This document shows, piece after piece, positions 1 to 7,245 of a stretch of DNA of 9,696 nt (its first letter is position 1; each line of letters opens with the position of its first letter). Under the pieces are notes generated by a model. It was not told the origin of the DNA. It did no database searches and saw nothing but the letters and a program-made list of their open reading frames with translations. The stretch is from Patescibacteria group bacterium. Lineage in GTDB: Bacteria; Patescibacteriota; Minisyncoccia; CAIUEV01; JAHKAQ01. Location: positions 1 through 9,696 of the forward strand of contig JAHKAQ010000047.1 in NCBI GenBank assembly GCA_018825765.1. Reading direction: 5' to 3'. The position numbers and the translations under genes were made by a program.

Positions 1-2345
1 AAAAATTTGATTATTTAAAGCAGGGCGGAAAATTTTCAAGACAAGATGGAAGATTTTTAAAGAATTTCCTAAAAAATAGATTTCCTATTAAAATTGAATT
101 AATAGGCGAATTAAGGGAGCGTTTTAAAAAAGCTAAATTTAGCTTAACTGAAGCTCGGCTGATAATAGAAAAAATTAAACCGCACTTAATAATTCAAGGA
201 GAGGATGGACTCGGAGGAAGCAGGGGAACAATCAGAATCGCTAAACTAAATTTTGTTCCGGTTCTTGTAATCCCCTATCAATACTCAACTATCAGATCGT
301 CTATTCTGGATATTTTTAATACGCTTGACTATTCTAATCAATTCGGATTAACAACAGATTTGAATCGCTGGACAGCCAGATTATTTCCTCACTGGGTTCA
401 TGAATACAAGGGGGAAAAAGTGCTAAGGAAAAAGGCGTATGAAATTATCGTTGACGAGGCTTTAAAATTGGCGCCGGAAGCTCCCTGGACTGTTCATGGA
501 GGCCAGGCAGATTCAGTCGTGGTGGATAATAAATTTCTCTTGAAACACTACAAAAGAGAAGGGGTAAAAGAATCGAAGTTGAAAATCATCGGATCGATAA
601 ACGATGATATTTTAAAAAAGAATATAGAATTGAAAAATAAACTAGCAAGAAGGCTGGGAAAATTACAAAAATTTAGCAGAAATAAAAAAGTTATTTTATG
701 CGCTTTTCCTCCGGATTATACAGAAGTTTATAAATCCGATTTTAAAAATTATAGAAAACTAGTAAGTTTTTGGATAAAAAGTTTAAAAAAGTGGGAGGAT
801 AAAACAAATGTAATTTTTCAAGCTCATCCCAGAATAAAAAAACAAGATCTTGAAATGATAAGATCTTTGGGCGCTAAGATCACAACCTGGGACATTACTA
901 AACTTATTCCAATTTGCGATATCTTGGTAACCAGTGTTTCTTCTATTATAAGAATGGCCATAGCTTGCGAGAAACCGGTTTTAAATTATGACCTATATCA
1001 TTTTAAATACTATGATTATAATCAGGCGAAAGGAGTCATAACGGTTCAAGAAAAGAGTGATTTTGCAGCAGAGCTGGAAAAATTAATAACTGACCAAAAA
1101 TACTATAAAGAAATCGGGGAGCGGCAAAAGTTAAGCGCGCCTGATTGGCGAATGATGGACGGAAAATCAGGAGAAAGAATTTTATCCTTGATAAGAAAAA
1201 TGATAAAGTCCAGGATGCAGGCTCCCAGGGCAAAAAAAGGAAAAGGAATAAAATTATTATCAGTAGTTGCTTTGTTTAAAAAAATTATCTGGGTCCTAAT
1301 GATAATAAAAAGAGCTTTGGTTAACAGATTTTTTAGCTCAAGGACCGATCTTTTTTACGTGATTGAAGGATCAGACTGGATTATTGCCTGGATTGGCCGT
1401 GAAATCATCAGCCGGTTAAACAAGAGCGGTTTAATAAGAGGCCGGGTAATAACTGACTGCATCGGCTTAAAAAATAAAATTATTCATTTTGGGTCGGAAA
1501 ATACTTTCATGTTAAAGCACGGGCCGAAAAAAAATCATAAATCCAACAAGGTTGTTTTATCATGGTTTCACGTAACGCCCGGAGATAAAAGAATAAAAGA
1601 TATTCCTAAATTGAATCGCCGGGTTTCATTGGTCCATGTTCCTTGTGAAAATACCCGTAAAAATTTAATCCGCTGGGGCCTGGACAGAGAAAAAATCGTC
1701 CTGATTCCCCTGGGGGTTGAGCTGGAATTGTTCGAGCCGAAAAATGAAAAACAAAAGGCAGGGATAAGAAGGGAGCTGGGAATGACTAGGGATAAAATTA
1801 TGATTGGATCTTTTCAGAAAGATGGAGTCGGCTGGGGAGAAGGAAACGAGCCAAAAATACAAAAAGGGCCGGACATTTTTTGTGAAGTGGTTGAAAGGCT
1901 GGCAAAAAAATACCCTGTCCATGTTGTTTTAACCGGGCCGGCGCGCGGTTATGTCAAGAGAAGATTGAAAAAAGCAGGCATTCCCTGGACTCACAAGTAT
2001 TTGAAAAATTTTAATGAAATAACTAAGTATTATTCAGTCCTGGATTTGTATTTAATGAGTTCCAGAGAAGAAGGCGGTCCTAAGTCAATTTTAGAATCCA
2101 TGGCCAGCGGCGTGCCGGTGGTGGCCACTAAAACCGGCATGGCGCCGGATATTATAAAAGACGGAACCAATGGATTCTTAACCGAGATAGAGGACGTGGA
2201 AAATCTGGTAAAAAAATCGATTGAAATTATAGAGAATAAAAACTTGAGGGCTAAAATTATAAGAAACGCTCTTCTGACCGTTGGGCGCTATGACTGGAAA
2301 ATAATCGCCAAGAGATACTATGAGGAAATTTATTCTAAATTATAG
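1..2345 (+). CDS. Double GT-B protein: epimerase/CDP-glycerol-transferase-like domain fused to GT4 glycosyltransferase (5' partial)
   Basis: Open from base 3 (first complete codon) to the TAG at 2343-2345: 780 visible residues, with the true start outside the window. Residues about 1-400 look like a GT-B fold of the UDP-GlcNAc 2-epimerase/CDP-glycerol glycerophosphotransferase type. Landmarks are IIQGEDGLGG (about 62-71), a VIFQAHPRI strand near 270 and DILVTSVSSIIRMAIACEKPV near 306. Residues about 416-443 form a hydrophobic, lysine-broken helix that may touch the membrane. Residues about 449-780 are a GT4 transferase: the stretch KDGVGWGEG followed by KGPDIF (about 606-625), then an E-x7-E pair at E690/E698 inside EEGGPKSILES, followed by SGVPVVAT. 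GT4 enzymes move a sugar from a nucleotide donor with retention; donor and acceptor cannot be read here. It converges on the membrane GT gene with a 19-base gap. The coding call is firm; the N-terminal activity is uncertain and could be a second transferase. Confidence 0.85.
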   Translation, partial: KFDYLKQGGKFSRQDGRFLKNFLKNRFPIKIELIGELRERFKKAKFSLTEARLIIEKIKPHLIIQGEDGLGGSRGTIRIAKLNFVPVLVIPYQYSTIRSSILDIFNTLDYSNQFGLTTDLNRWTARLFPHWVHEYKGEKVLRKKAYEIIVDEALKLAPEAPWTVHGGQADSVVVDNKFLLKHYKREGVKESKLKIIGSINDDILKKNIELKNKLARRLGKLQKFSRNKKVILCAFPPDYTEVYKSDFKNYRKLVSFWIKSLKKWEDKTNVIFQAHPRIKKQDLEMIRSLGAKITTWDITKLIPICDILVTSVSSIIRMAIACEKPVLNYDLYHFKYYDYNQAKGVITVQEKSDFAAELEKLITDQKYYKEIGERQKLSAPDWRMMDGKSGERILSLIRKMIKSRMQAPRAKKGKGIKLLSVVALFKKIIWVLMIIKRALVNRFFSSRTDLFYVIEGSDWIIAWIGREIISRLNKSGLIRGRVITDCIGLKNKIIHFGSENTFMLKHGPKKNHKSNKVVLSWFHVTPGDKRIKDIPKLNRRVSLVHVPCENTRKNLIRWGLDREKIVLIPLGVELELFEPKNEKQKAGIRRELGMTRDKIMIGSFQKDGVGWGEGNEPKIQKGPDIFCEVVERLAKKYPVHVVLTGPARGYVKRRLKKAGIPWTHKYLKNFNEITKYYSVLDLYLMSSREEGGPKSILESMASGVPVVATKTGMAPDIIKDGTNGFLTEIEDVENLVKKSIEIIENKNLRAKIIRNALLTVGRYDWKIIAKRYYEEIYSKL

Positions 2346-2355
2346 GGTTTGTTGC

Positions 2356-2380
2356 CAAATAGGCTTATTTGATTTTTCTT
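2356..2380 (+). terminator. Weak stem-loop with T-rich tail at the end of the left-edge gene
   Basis: CAAATA (2356-2361) pairs with TATTTG (2366-2371) around a GGCT loop, followed by ATTTTTCTT. It lies 10 bases after the TAG of the left gene and overlaps the stop codon of the convergent gene. The stem has only one G-C pair, so it would be weak as an intrinsic terminator. The T tract serves only the + direction. Confidence 0.3.
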
Positions 2381-3957
2381 AAGTCGTAAGCTTTAAATCC
2401 TTCAAGACTTTGGGCGGTGACTTCCGGGCAGGTTTTTAAAAACTCGAACTCTGTTTTCCCCCAAACCAGGTAATAATCAATATTAAATTCTTTTAATTTT
2501 TCGTGGAGCAGACCGGGATTATCTTCCATATTTTCATTGGAAGGCCCAAAGTATTGAGAATCGAGGTAATAAGCCAGGAAAAGGCTGTTTTGGCCAGTAT
2601 CTTTGTTTGAGGCTAGTCTGCCTTGAATTTTGAATTGTTTAAGCGCGCTGGCCAGTCCGTAAATATCTCGGTATTCGTATTTATGAGCTGGATCGCGGAA
2701 ATATTTAACCGGAGAAGCCAGGATTAAAGCAGTAAATCCGGATAAAATGACGGCCCGGGCGGCGCTACTAGAAAACTTTGCGCTCATAAGCTTTGTTAAG
2801 CAAAAACCAGCCAGCATAATAATTAAGACAATAGACAGCCAGACGTATCTTTCGTAAATAAGAAGCAGGAGATAGCCGGCCGGATAAAGATAGGCGGCGG
2901 TAAAAACTGGAATTTCAGCTTGATGTTTTAGCGGTTCTTTTTTATAGGATCGAGCGATGAAAAATAAAGTCAGGAAAAAAACAGCGGCAAACTCAATAAG
3001 CACAATTACAGGAAAGTAAAGCAAGTTTCTTTTGATCAGTTTTAATTCATGAACAAAATTTTCTTTTGATTCAAAAAAATTCCAGGCCGCAAGTTCGTAA
3101 TAAGAAGGGTCGTCCCAGCTGCTTATGGAATATTGATCTTTAGGGGCAGTAAAGCCTGAATAATTGAAGGGGTGCTGTTCCAGGGAATTGGAACCTGGCT
3201 TGAGAATGGCCAGATTATAGCGGATGGCCGTGCTGATAAGAGGCCGATTATATTTAAAGCTGATAACAGCTATCCAGACCCCGCTTATTGCCAGGAAAAC
3301 AAGCAGTCCCCGGGTAAGATTTCGAAGGATTATTCTTTTTTTTGAAGGATTATTTCTTACCGGGAAAATGTAGATAATATTTACAAGGATGAAGTGGGCC
3401 AGGAAAAAATAAAAATTATAGGCTTTGGCTAAAAAAGCCAGGGCGCCCAGGGCGCCAATAATTACCGGCGTTTTAGATCTTTTCTTAAGATACGAATCGC
3501 CAGAGATCAGAGCAAGATAAAAGAGCAGAATAGCGACAGTGAGGATATCCGGGGTGATGGCGTGATAAGCGAATTTTAAAATAAAAGGCGCGAGGATGAC
3601 AGGAAAGAGAAACTTAATTGTTTTTTTAAGCGCCAGTCTTTGGGCTAAAAGATAGACGCCGATCACCGCCGCTCCTCCAGAAAGTAAAATCACAAGCTTT
3701 GAAGCAACAAGCGAATCTGTGCCGGAAAAAATAAAGGGAATCATAAGCCAGGATAAGAGCGGGCTCCAATGGCCGTTAACAGCTTGCTCGAAATGTCCGG
3801 CCAGATATTTTTGAGCGATGGAAATATATGAAACACCGTCCGGATTGAGGTAGAAGCGAAAAAATTTAAATAAATAAGCGGCAAGCGTCGTATAAAAACA
3901 CAGCGCTATAACAAGCGCTAAATGTTTTTTAATCCTGGAAAATTTTTGTTCAGCCAT
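2365..3957 (-). CDS. Polytopic GT-C (GT39/PMT-like) membrane glycosyltransferase
   Basis: 530 residues from the ATG at 3957, with about 12 hydrophobic segments (roughly 11-33, 67-79, 85-104, 115-133, 137-152, 163-177, 179-199, 216-234, 311-335, 351-368, 372-390, 399-415) and a soluble C-terminal tail of about 110 residues. The first non-cytoplasmic loop carries NPDGVSY with D40, where GT39/GT83 enzymes keep a catalytic acidic residue. HAITPDILT (132-140), LAKAY near 177 and ERY at 369-371 also match the ArnT/PMT-like pattern. Such enzymes transfer sugars from polyprenyl-phosphate donors outside the cytoplasm; the substrate here is unknown. The ATG at 3957 overlaps the epimerase stop by 8 bases. 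A TTG at 3978 would add seven residues but is less likely, and neither start has a clear Shine-Dalgarno. The stretch encoding residues about 198-218 contains an inverted repeat with internal direct repeats, listed separately. Confidence 0.87.
   Translation of the reverse strand: MAEQKFSRIKKHLALVIALCFYTTLAAYLFKFFRFYLNPDGVSYISIAQKYLAGHFEQAVNGHWSPLLSWLMIPFIFSGTDSLVASKLVILLSGGAAVIGVYLLAQRLALKKTIKFLFPVILAPFILKFAYHAITPDILTVAILLFYLALISGDSYLKKRSKTPVIIGALGALAFLAKAYNFYFFLAHFILVNIIYIFPVRNNPSKKRIILRNLTRGLLVFLAISGVWIAVISFKYNRPLISTAIRYNLAILKPGSNSLEQHPFNYSGFTAPKDQYSISSWDDPSYYELAAWNFFESKENFVHELKLIKRNLLYFPVIVLIEFAAVFFLTLFFIARSYKKEPLKHQAEIPVFTAAYLYPAGYLLLLIYERYVWLSIVLIIMLAGFCLTKLMSAKFSSSAARAVILSGFTALILASPVKYFRDPAHKYEYRDIYGLASALKQFKIQGRLASNKDTGQNSLFLAYYLDSQYFGPSNENMEDNPGLLHEKLKEFNIDYYLVWGKTEFEFLKTCPEVTAQSLEGFKAYDLRKIK
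3307..3365. repeat. Inverted repeat with internal 11-bp direct repeats, inside the GT-C gene
   Basis: Left arm TCCCCGGGTAAGA (3307-3319) and right arm TCTTACCGGGA (3355-3365) pair over GGTAAGA/TCTTACC, and after one bulged G over CCC/GGG. Between and overlapping the arms, GAAGGATTATT occurs at 3324-3334 and again at 3344-3354, exactly 20 bases apart. It is read in frame on the minus strand without a stop and encodes a basic loop beginning FPVRNNPSKK between two membrane segments. It resembles a small palindromic element tolerated in a loop. No second copy was seen in this window, so mobility is inference. Confidence 0.45.
3950..3957 (-). other. Start/stop overlap coupling the epimerase and GT-C genes
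   Basis: On the minus strand ATGGCTGA holds the ATG of the GT-C gene (3957-3955) and the TGA of the epimerase (3952-3950). With no ribosome-binding site visible upstream of the ATG, reinitiation after the epimerase stop is the simplest way to translate the second gene. Confidence 0.6.
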
Positions 3958-4897
3958 AATAACTTTGATACCATTCAATAAAGTTTTTTATTCCCTGCTC
4001 AATTTTGGTCGCGGGCTCCCAGCCTAATTTTTTAATTTTTCGGATGTCGGCGATGGTATTTGGCACTTCACCGGGTTGCATTGGCAGTAATTTTTGCCTG
4101 GCTTTTATCTTTAGGCAGTTTTCAATTATTTTAATGAAGCTTGTAAGCTTTTCTTCTCTGTCTCCGCCAATATTTAAGATTTCATATTTTAAATCGGCAT
4201 CGAGAGCTATAAGGGTGCCACTAACAACATCATCAATATAAGTGAAGTTTCTGGTCATCTTGCCGTAATTATAGACCTCGATGGGTTTGTTTTTAAGAAT
4301 ATTTCTGGTGAATTTAAAAAGCGCCATATCCGGCCGTCCCCAGGGGCCGTAAACCGTAAAGTAGCGCAGGCCAATCACGGGCAGGCCGTAAAGATGATTA
4401 AAAACATGGGCGATGAGTTCGGTTGATTTCTTGCTGGCCGCGTAGGGCGAGATAGGATTATTCACGTTGTCGTTTTCAGAAAAAGGAGTTTTTTTATTGC
4501 CGCCGTAGACTGAAGAGGAGGAAGCGTAAACAAAGCTTTTAATTTTATGCTTAACGCTTAATTCTAAAAGACCGGTGGTGCCCAGCACATTGATTCTCTG
4601 ATAAAGCAGGGGGTCTTTGATGGAATTTCTGACGCCGGCCATGGCGGCCAGATGAATAACTTTGTCAATTTTTTCCTTTTTAAAGACCTGATTCATGAGC
4701 TTTTTGTCGCAGATGTCGCCAGTGTAGACAGTGAATTTGCACTCACTTAAAAACTGCTGGACGCGATCTTTTTTTAAGAGCGGATCATAGTAGTTGTTGA
4801 AATTATCTACAATAACCGGCTTATCTCCCCGCTCGGATAATTTTTTAACAATATGAGAACCAATAAACCCCGCGCCTCCAGTGACAAGGATTTTCAT
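3950..4897 (-). CDS. NAD-dependent sugar-nucleotide epimerase, UDP-glucuronate 4-epimerase type
   Basis: 315 residues, a complete extended short-chain dehydrogenase/reductase. The Rossmann motif GGAGFIG is at 7-13, D31 ends the second strand (favouring NAD over NADP), and D61 sits in TGDI. The catalytic set is SSSS at 126-129 and Y152-x3-K156 in PYAASK. The substrate half matches UDP-glucuronate 4-epimerases closely: DNFNNYYDP (31-39), AAMAGVRNS (84-92), YFTVYGPWGRPDMALFKFT (179-197), then GKMTRNFTYIDD and PGEVPNT. R188, 36 residues after Y152, is the residue expected to bind the uronate carboxylate. The enzyme would interconvert UDP-glucuronate and UDP-galacturonate in the cytoplasm, feeding the neighbouring transferases. 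A UDP-glucose 4-epimerase is the main alternative but fits these motifs less well. It starts at the ATG at 4897 without a clear Shine-Dalgarno and is coupled to the downstream GT-C gene by an 8-base overlap. Confidence 0.92.
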   Translation of the reverse strand: MKILVTGGAGFIGSHIVKKLSERGDKPVIVDNFNNYYDPLLKKDRVQQFLSECKFTVYTGDICDKKLMNQVFKKEKIDKVIHLAAMAGVRNSIKDPLLYQRINVLGTTGLLELSVKHKIKSFVYASSSSVYGGNKKTPFSENDNVNNPISPYAASKKSTELIAHVFNHLYGLPVIGLRYFTVYGPWGRPDMALFKFTRNILKNKPIEVYNYGKMTRNFTYIDDVVSGTLIALDADLKYEILNIGGDREEKLTSFIKIIENCLKIKARQKLLPMQPGEVPNTIADIRKIKKLGWEPATKIEQGIKNFIEWYQSYYG

Positions 4898-4928
4898 GAA
4901 GATTTATTTAAGGTTAAGATTTAATAAT

Positions 4929-4957
4929 ATTGTAGTCTAAAAATTAAAATGGATAAA
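4929..4957 (-). promoter_or_regulatory. Candidate promoter for the epimerase/GT-C operon
   Basis: Reading the minus strand, TACAAT (4934-4929) matches the -10 consensus at five of six positions. Seventeen bases upstream lies TTTATC (4957-4952), a poor -35. Transcription would begin near 4922, about 25 bases before the epimerase ATG. The region is AT-rich, so chance matches are likely. Confidence 0.35.
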
Positions 4958-5041
4958 GTATCTTGACGATTTATGAAGCGTTTTATTCGAAAAATTACGA
5001 ACTATTTAAGGACAGGCAGGGGTTTATTTTTATTTTTTATG

Positions 5042-5070
5042 TTTACGCTCTTGAGCTCTCCTGCTAAAAT
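5042..5070 (+). promoter_or_regulatory. Leaderless-type promoter for the GT4-GT2 fusion gene
   Basis: TTTACG (-35, 5042-5047), a 17-base spacer ending in TG plus one base (extended -10), then TAAAAT (-10, 5065-5070). Six bases separate the -10 from the ATG at 5077, which puts the expected first transcribed base on the A of the start codon. The first TAA of the -10 is also an in-frame stop only three codons upstream of the ATG, so no earlier start exists. No Shine-Dalgarno is present. Confidence 0.6.
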
Positions 5071-5076
5071 GGTTGC

Positions 5077-7239
5077 ATGAGAGAAAAAATAAAAATCGGC
5101 TTTTTGACCGAGCGAATGCTTAGCGGTTTTGGGGTGGATCTGGTGGCGCATAAAACCGCGGATTATTTAGCGCGGCAGGGATTTAAGGTGACCGTGTTTT
5201 GTCTTCGGGCGGACAGGACTTATAAAAAAACTAATTATAAGATTATTGAACTTAAGGCGGATTTAGCGCGCAATCCGATAAAAAATCAACGGCAAATAAA
5301 GAGATTGCTCAAGCGCCTGGATTACGAGGAGATTGACTTATGGATCGCGGAATCTTATCCGTTTTACGCGGCGACTCAAGTGATGACTTCACCGGTAATC
5401 GCGGTGGATCACGGCGTGAGTTCAACCCAGGGATTTGTTTTGTGGAAAAAGGCCGGGTTTGGCTATATAAAATATATGCAAAATTATCGTTATTTTCCCA
5501 AAGCGGCCAGGATAATTTGTGTTTCAAAATTTATTCGTTCGCTTATTCCGGAAAATTCGCGTAGAAAACAGACTGTTATTTATAACGGCGGGAATAATTA
5601 CGAACAGCCTGAAAAAAAAGAGATTGAAAATTTTAGAAAAAAAATCGGGCTTTTTTCTTCTGATTTAACAATGCTTTACGTGGGCCGTCTTAAGCATGAG
5701 GCCCAACCATACAAGGGAGTTGAGGAATTAACGGAAATTTATCAGGAGCTGAAGACAAAAGAGAAAAATTTACGGCTTGTCATGGCCGGGTTTGGTGATG
5801 AAGAAGACAGGGAGCGGCTGGAGAAGGCAGGTATTATTCCTCTTGTTTCGGCCTCAAAAAAGGAAATCGCTCTGGCTTACGCCAGCGCGGATATTTATGT
5901 AAGCGCTTCCAAATGGGAAGGCTTTAATTTGCCGCTTATTGAAGCCGGCAGTTTTAGCTTGCCGGCTGTAGTTTATGACGCGGGCGCGCACAAAGAAGTA
6001 TTAGGGAAAGGCGCGGGTTATTTGGTAAAAAATCGCGCTGACTTTAAAGAGAAGATAAAACTGCTTATTGAAGATGAAACAAAAAGGAAGGAAATGAGCC
6101 GGCGGGCAAAGAAAAACAGCAAGCGGTTTTTATGGAATGAAGCCGGAGCGCAATATGAGAATATTATCAGGAAGGCTTTGGACGAGTCAAAAAATAAAGT
6201 CCAAAAACAAATAGCGCGAGGCCGCGGTAATAAGAAAGGCTGGGTGGACGTGATTATTGTAAACTACAACGGGAAAAAATATTTAAAGAAATTATTAAAC
6301 TCGCTAAAGCGCCAGAGTTATAGAAAGATAAAGGTCACGATTGTGGATAACGGTTCAAGCGACGGCTCGGCGGATTATATAAAAAGAAATTATTCCAAGG
6401 TAAATTTAATCGAGGCCGGGAAGAATTTATTTTTCTCAAAAGCGAATAATCTGGCAGTCAGGACAACCTCGGGAGAATATATCCTGTTTTTAAACAACGA
6501 CACCAGGCTTTCGCCGGACGCGGTAGAACAAATGCTAAAAGTGGCGCGCGACAAGGGAGAATATATGCTGGCGGCGATCGCGCCAAAAATTTATTTGGCG
6601 CGGAGGCAAAAAAAGGCGGCGGGATTCAAAAGATACAAAGAGCCGGGAAGAATTTTGGACGCGGCGGGAATAGGGATTGATAAAAATGGATCAGCTTTTA
6701 ATCGCGGGCACGGCGAAATAGATATTGGGCAGTTTGACAGGGTCGAAGAGGTCCTGGGCGCGAGTTTTGGCGCGGCGCTGGCGCGGCGGCTGGTTTTTGA
6801 AAAAACTGTCGGGCCGCTGGATAATAATTATTACGGTTATTATGAAGATATTGACTGGTCAATCCGGGCGCGGCTTTTGGGCTATAAGATTTACAGCGCG
6901 CCCGGGGCCGTGGTTTATCATAAACATTCCGGAACAGCTAAAGATAAGGGCCAGGCCTGGAAGAATTATTTGATTCAGGCCAATTATTTAAAAACTATCG
7001 TAAAAAATTACCAGTTAAGAAATGTTTTTCGACTGGTTTTATTAAGATATTTGGGATTAGCCGGACGGATTTTCGCCCAAGACAGCTCCAGGCGGATTTC
7101 TGTTTGGGGCGTGATAAAAATCTGGGCGAACTTTAAATGGTCCCTGCCTCATGTTTTGAGGCACAGGTTTACGATTCAGCGCCAAAGAGTGATAAAGGAT
7201 AAGAGTTTACTGAAGTTCAATTTAAATAGAAAGAAATAA
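5077..7239 (+). CDS. Bifunctional glycosyltransferase, GT4 domain followed by GT2 domain
   Basis: 720 residues, complete. The start is fixed by the in-frame TAA at 5065 and by the immediate first beta strand KIKIGFLTE. Residues about 4-370 are a GT-B fold GT4 transferase with a GFG loop near 17, R204 and K213 placed to bind the nucleotide phosphates (VGRLKHEAQPYKG), and E-x7-E at E281/E289 in WEGFNLPLIEAG. A basic linker of about 20 residues leads to a GT-A fold GT2 transferase from about 390: VDVIIVNYNG, VDNGSSDGS (D424, D429), the NND metal motif ending at D475, and the YYEDIDWS catalytic-base region (E590, D591), followed by VVYHKH at 612-617. This GT2 resembles the rhamnosyl/galactofuranosyl-type subgroup. 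The C-terminal 100 residues are basic with a hydrophobic helix around 650-670 that could sit on the membrane. It likely adds two sugars in sequence; donors and acceptor are unknown. It converges on the next gene with six bases between stops. Confidence 0.92.
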   Translation: MREKIKIGFLTERMLSGFGVDLVAHKTADYLARQGFKVTVFCLRADRTYKKTNYKIIELKADLARNPIKNQRQIKRLLKRLDYEEIDLWIAESYPFYAATQVMTSPVIAVDHGVSSTQGFVLWKKAGFGYIKYMQNYRYFPKAARIICVSKFIRSLIPENSRRKQTVIYNGGNNYEQPEKKEIENFRKKIGLFSSDLTMLYVGRLKHEAQPYKGVEELTEIYQELKTKEKNLRLVMAGFGDEEDRERLEKAGIIPLVSASKKEIALAYASADIYVSASKWEGFNLPLIEAGSFSLPAVVYDAGAHKEVLGKGAGYLVKNRADFKEKIKLLIEDETKRKEMSRRAKKNSKRFLWNEAGAQYENIIRKALDESKNKVQKQIARGRGNKKGWVDVIIVNYNGKKYLKKLLNSLKRQSYRKIKVTIVDNGSSDGSADYIKRNYSKVNLIEAGKNLFFSKANNLAVRTTSGEYILFLNNDTRLSPDAVEQMLKVARDKGEYMLAAIAPKIYLARRQKKAAGFKRYKEPGRILDAAGIGIDKNGSAFNRGHGEIDIGQFDRVEEVLGASFGAALARRLVFEKTVGPLDNNYYGYYEDIDWSIRARLLGYKIYSAPGAVVYHKHSGTAKDKGQAWKNYLIQANYLKTIVKNYQLRNVFRLVLLRYLGLAGRIFAQDSSRRISVWGVIKIWANFKWSLPHVLRHRFTIQRQRVIKDKSLLKFNLNRKK

Positions 7240-7245
7240 TGGCTT

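Larger units (their letters stand above)
4898..5076. other. Divergent intergenic region, the only sizeable non-coding gap
   Basis: 179 AT-rich bases between the divergent starts of the epimerase and the GT4-GT2 fusion. It holds the two candidate promoters listed. Other elements are short: TTCG/CGAA arms at 4986-5001 and a GCTC-TT-GAGC palindrome at 5047-5056 lying in the promoter spacer. No tRNA, riboswitch fold or small open frame with coding character is apparent. Confidence 0.6.

Noticed and set aside
360..362. TTG as the start codon of the left gene
   Set aside because: The frame stays open to the window edge with domain-like sequence upstream, and no ribosome-binding site precedes it.
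3950..3952. TGA read as glycine (alternative code of Gracilibacteria/Absconditabacteria)
   Set aside because: The long frames contain no internal TGA, and the epimerase ends at a natural length at this TGA.
4005..4241. 78-codon + strand open frame opposite the epimerase
   Set aside because: Antisense shadow of a conserved enzyme; the translation has no recognisable features.
4963..4991. TTGACG as the -35 of a + strand promoter
   Set aside because: No acceptable -10 lies 16-18 bases downstream (the 17-base position reads TTCGAA-like); the promoter at 5042-5070 fits much better.
5047..5056. GCTC-TT-GAGC palindrome as a repressor site in the promoter spacer
   Set aside because: A four-base half-site is too short to distinguish from chance, and no regulator gene is nearby.
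6725..6973. 82-codon + strand open frame inside the GT2 domain, rich in Arg and Trp
   Set aside because: It is an out-of-frame reading of a GC-rich stretch of a well-conserved GT2 domain.
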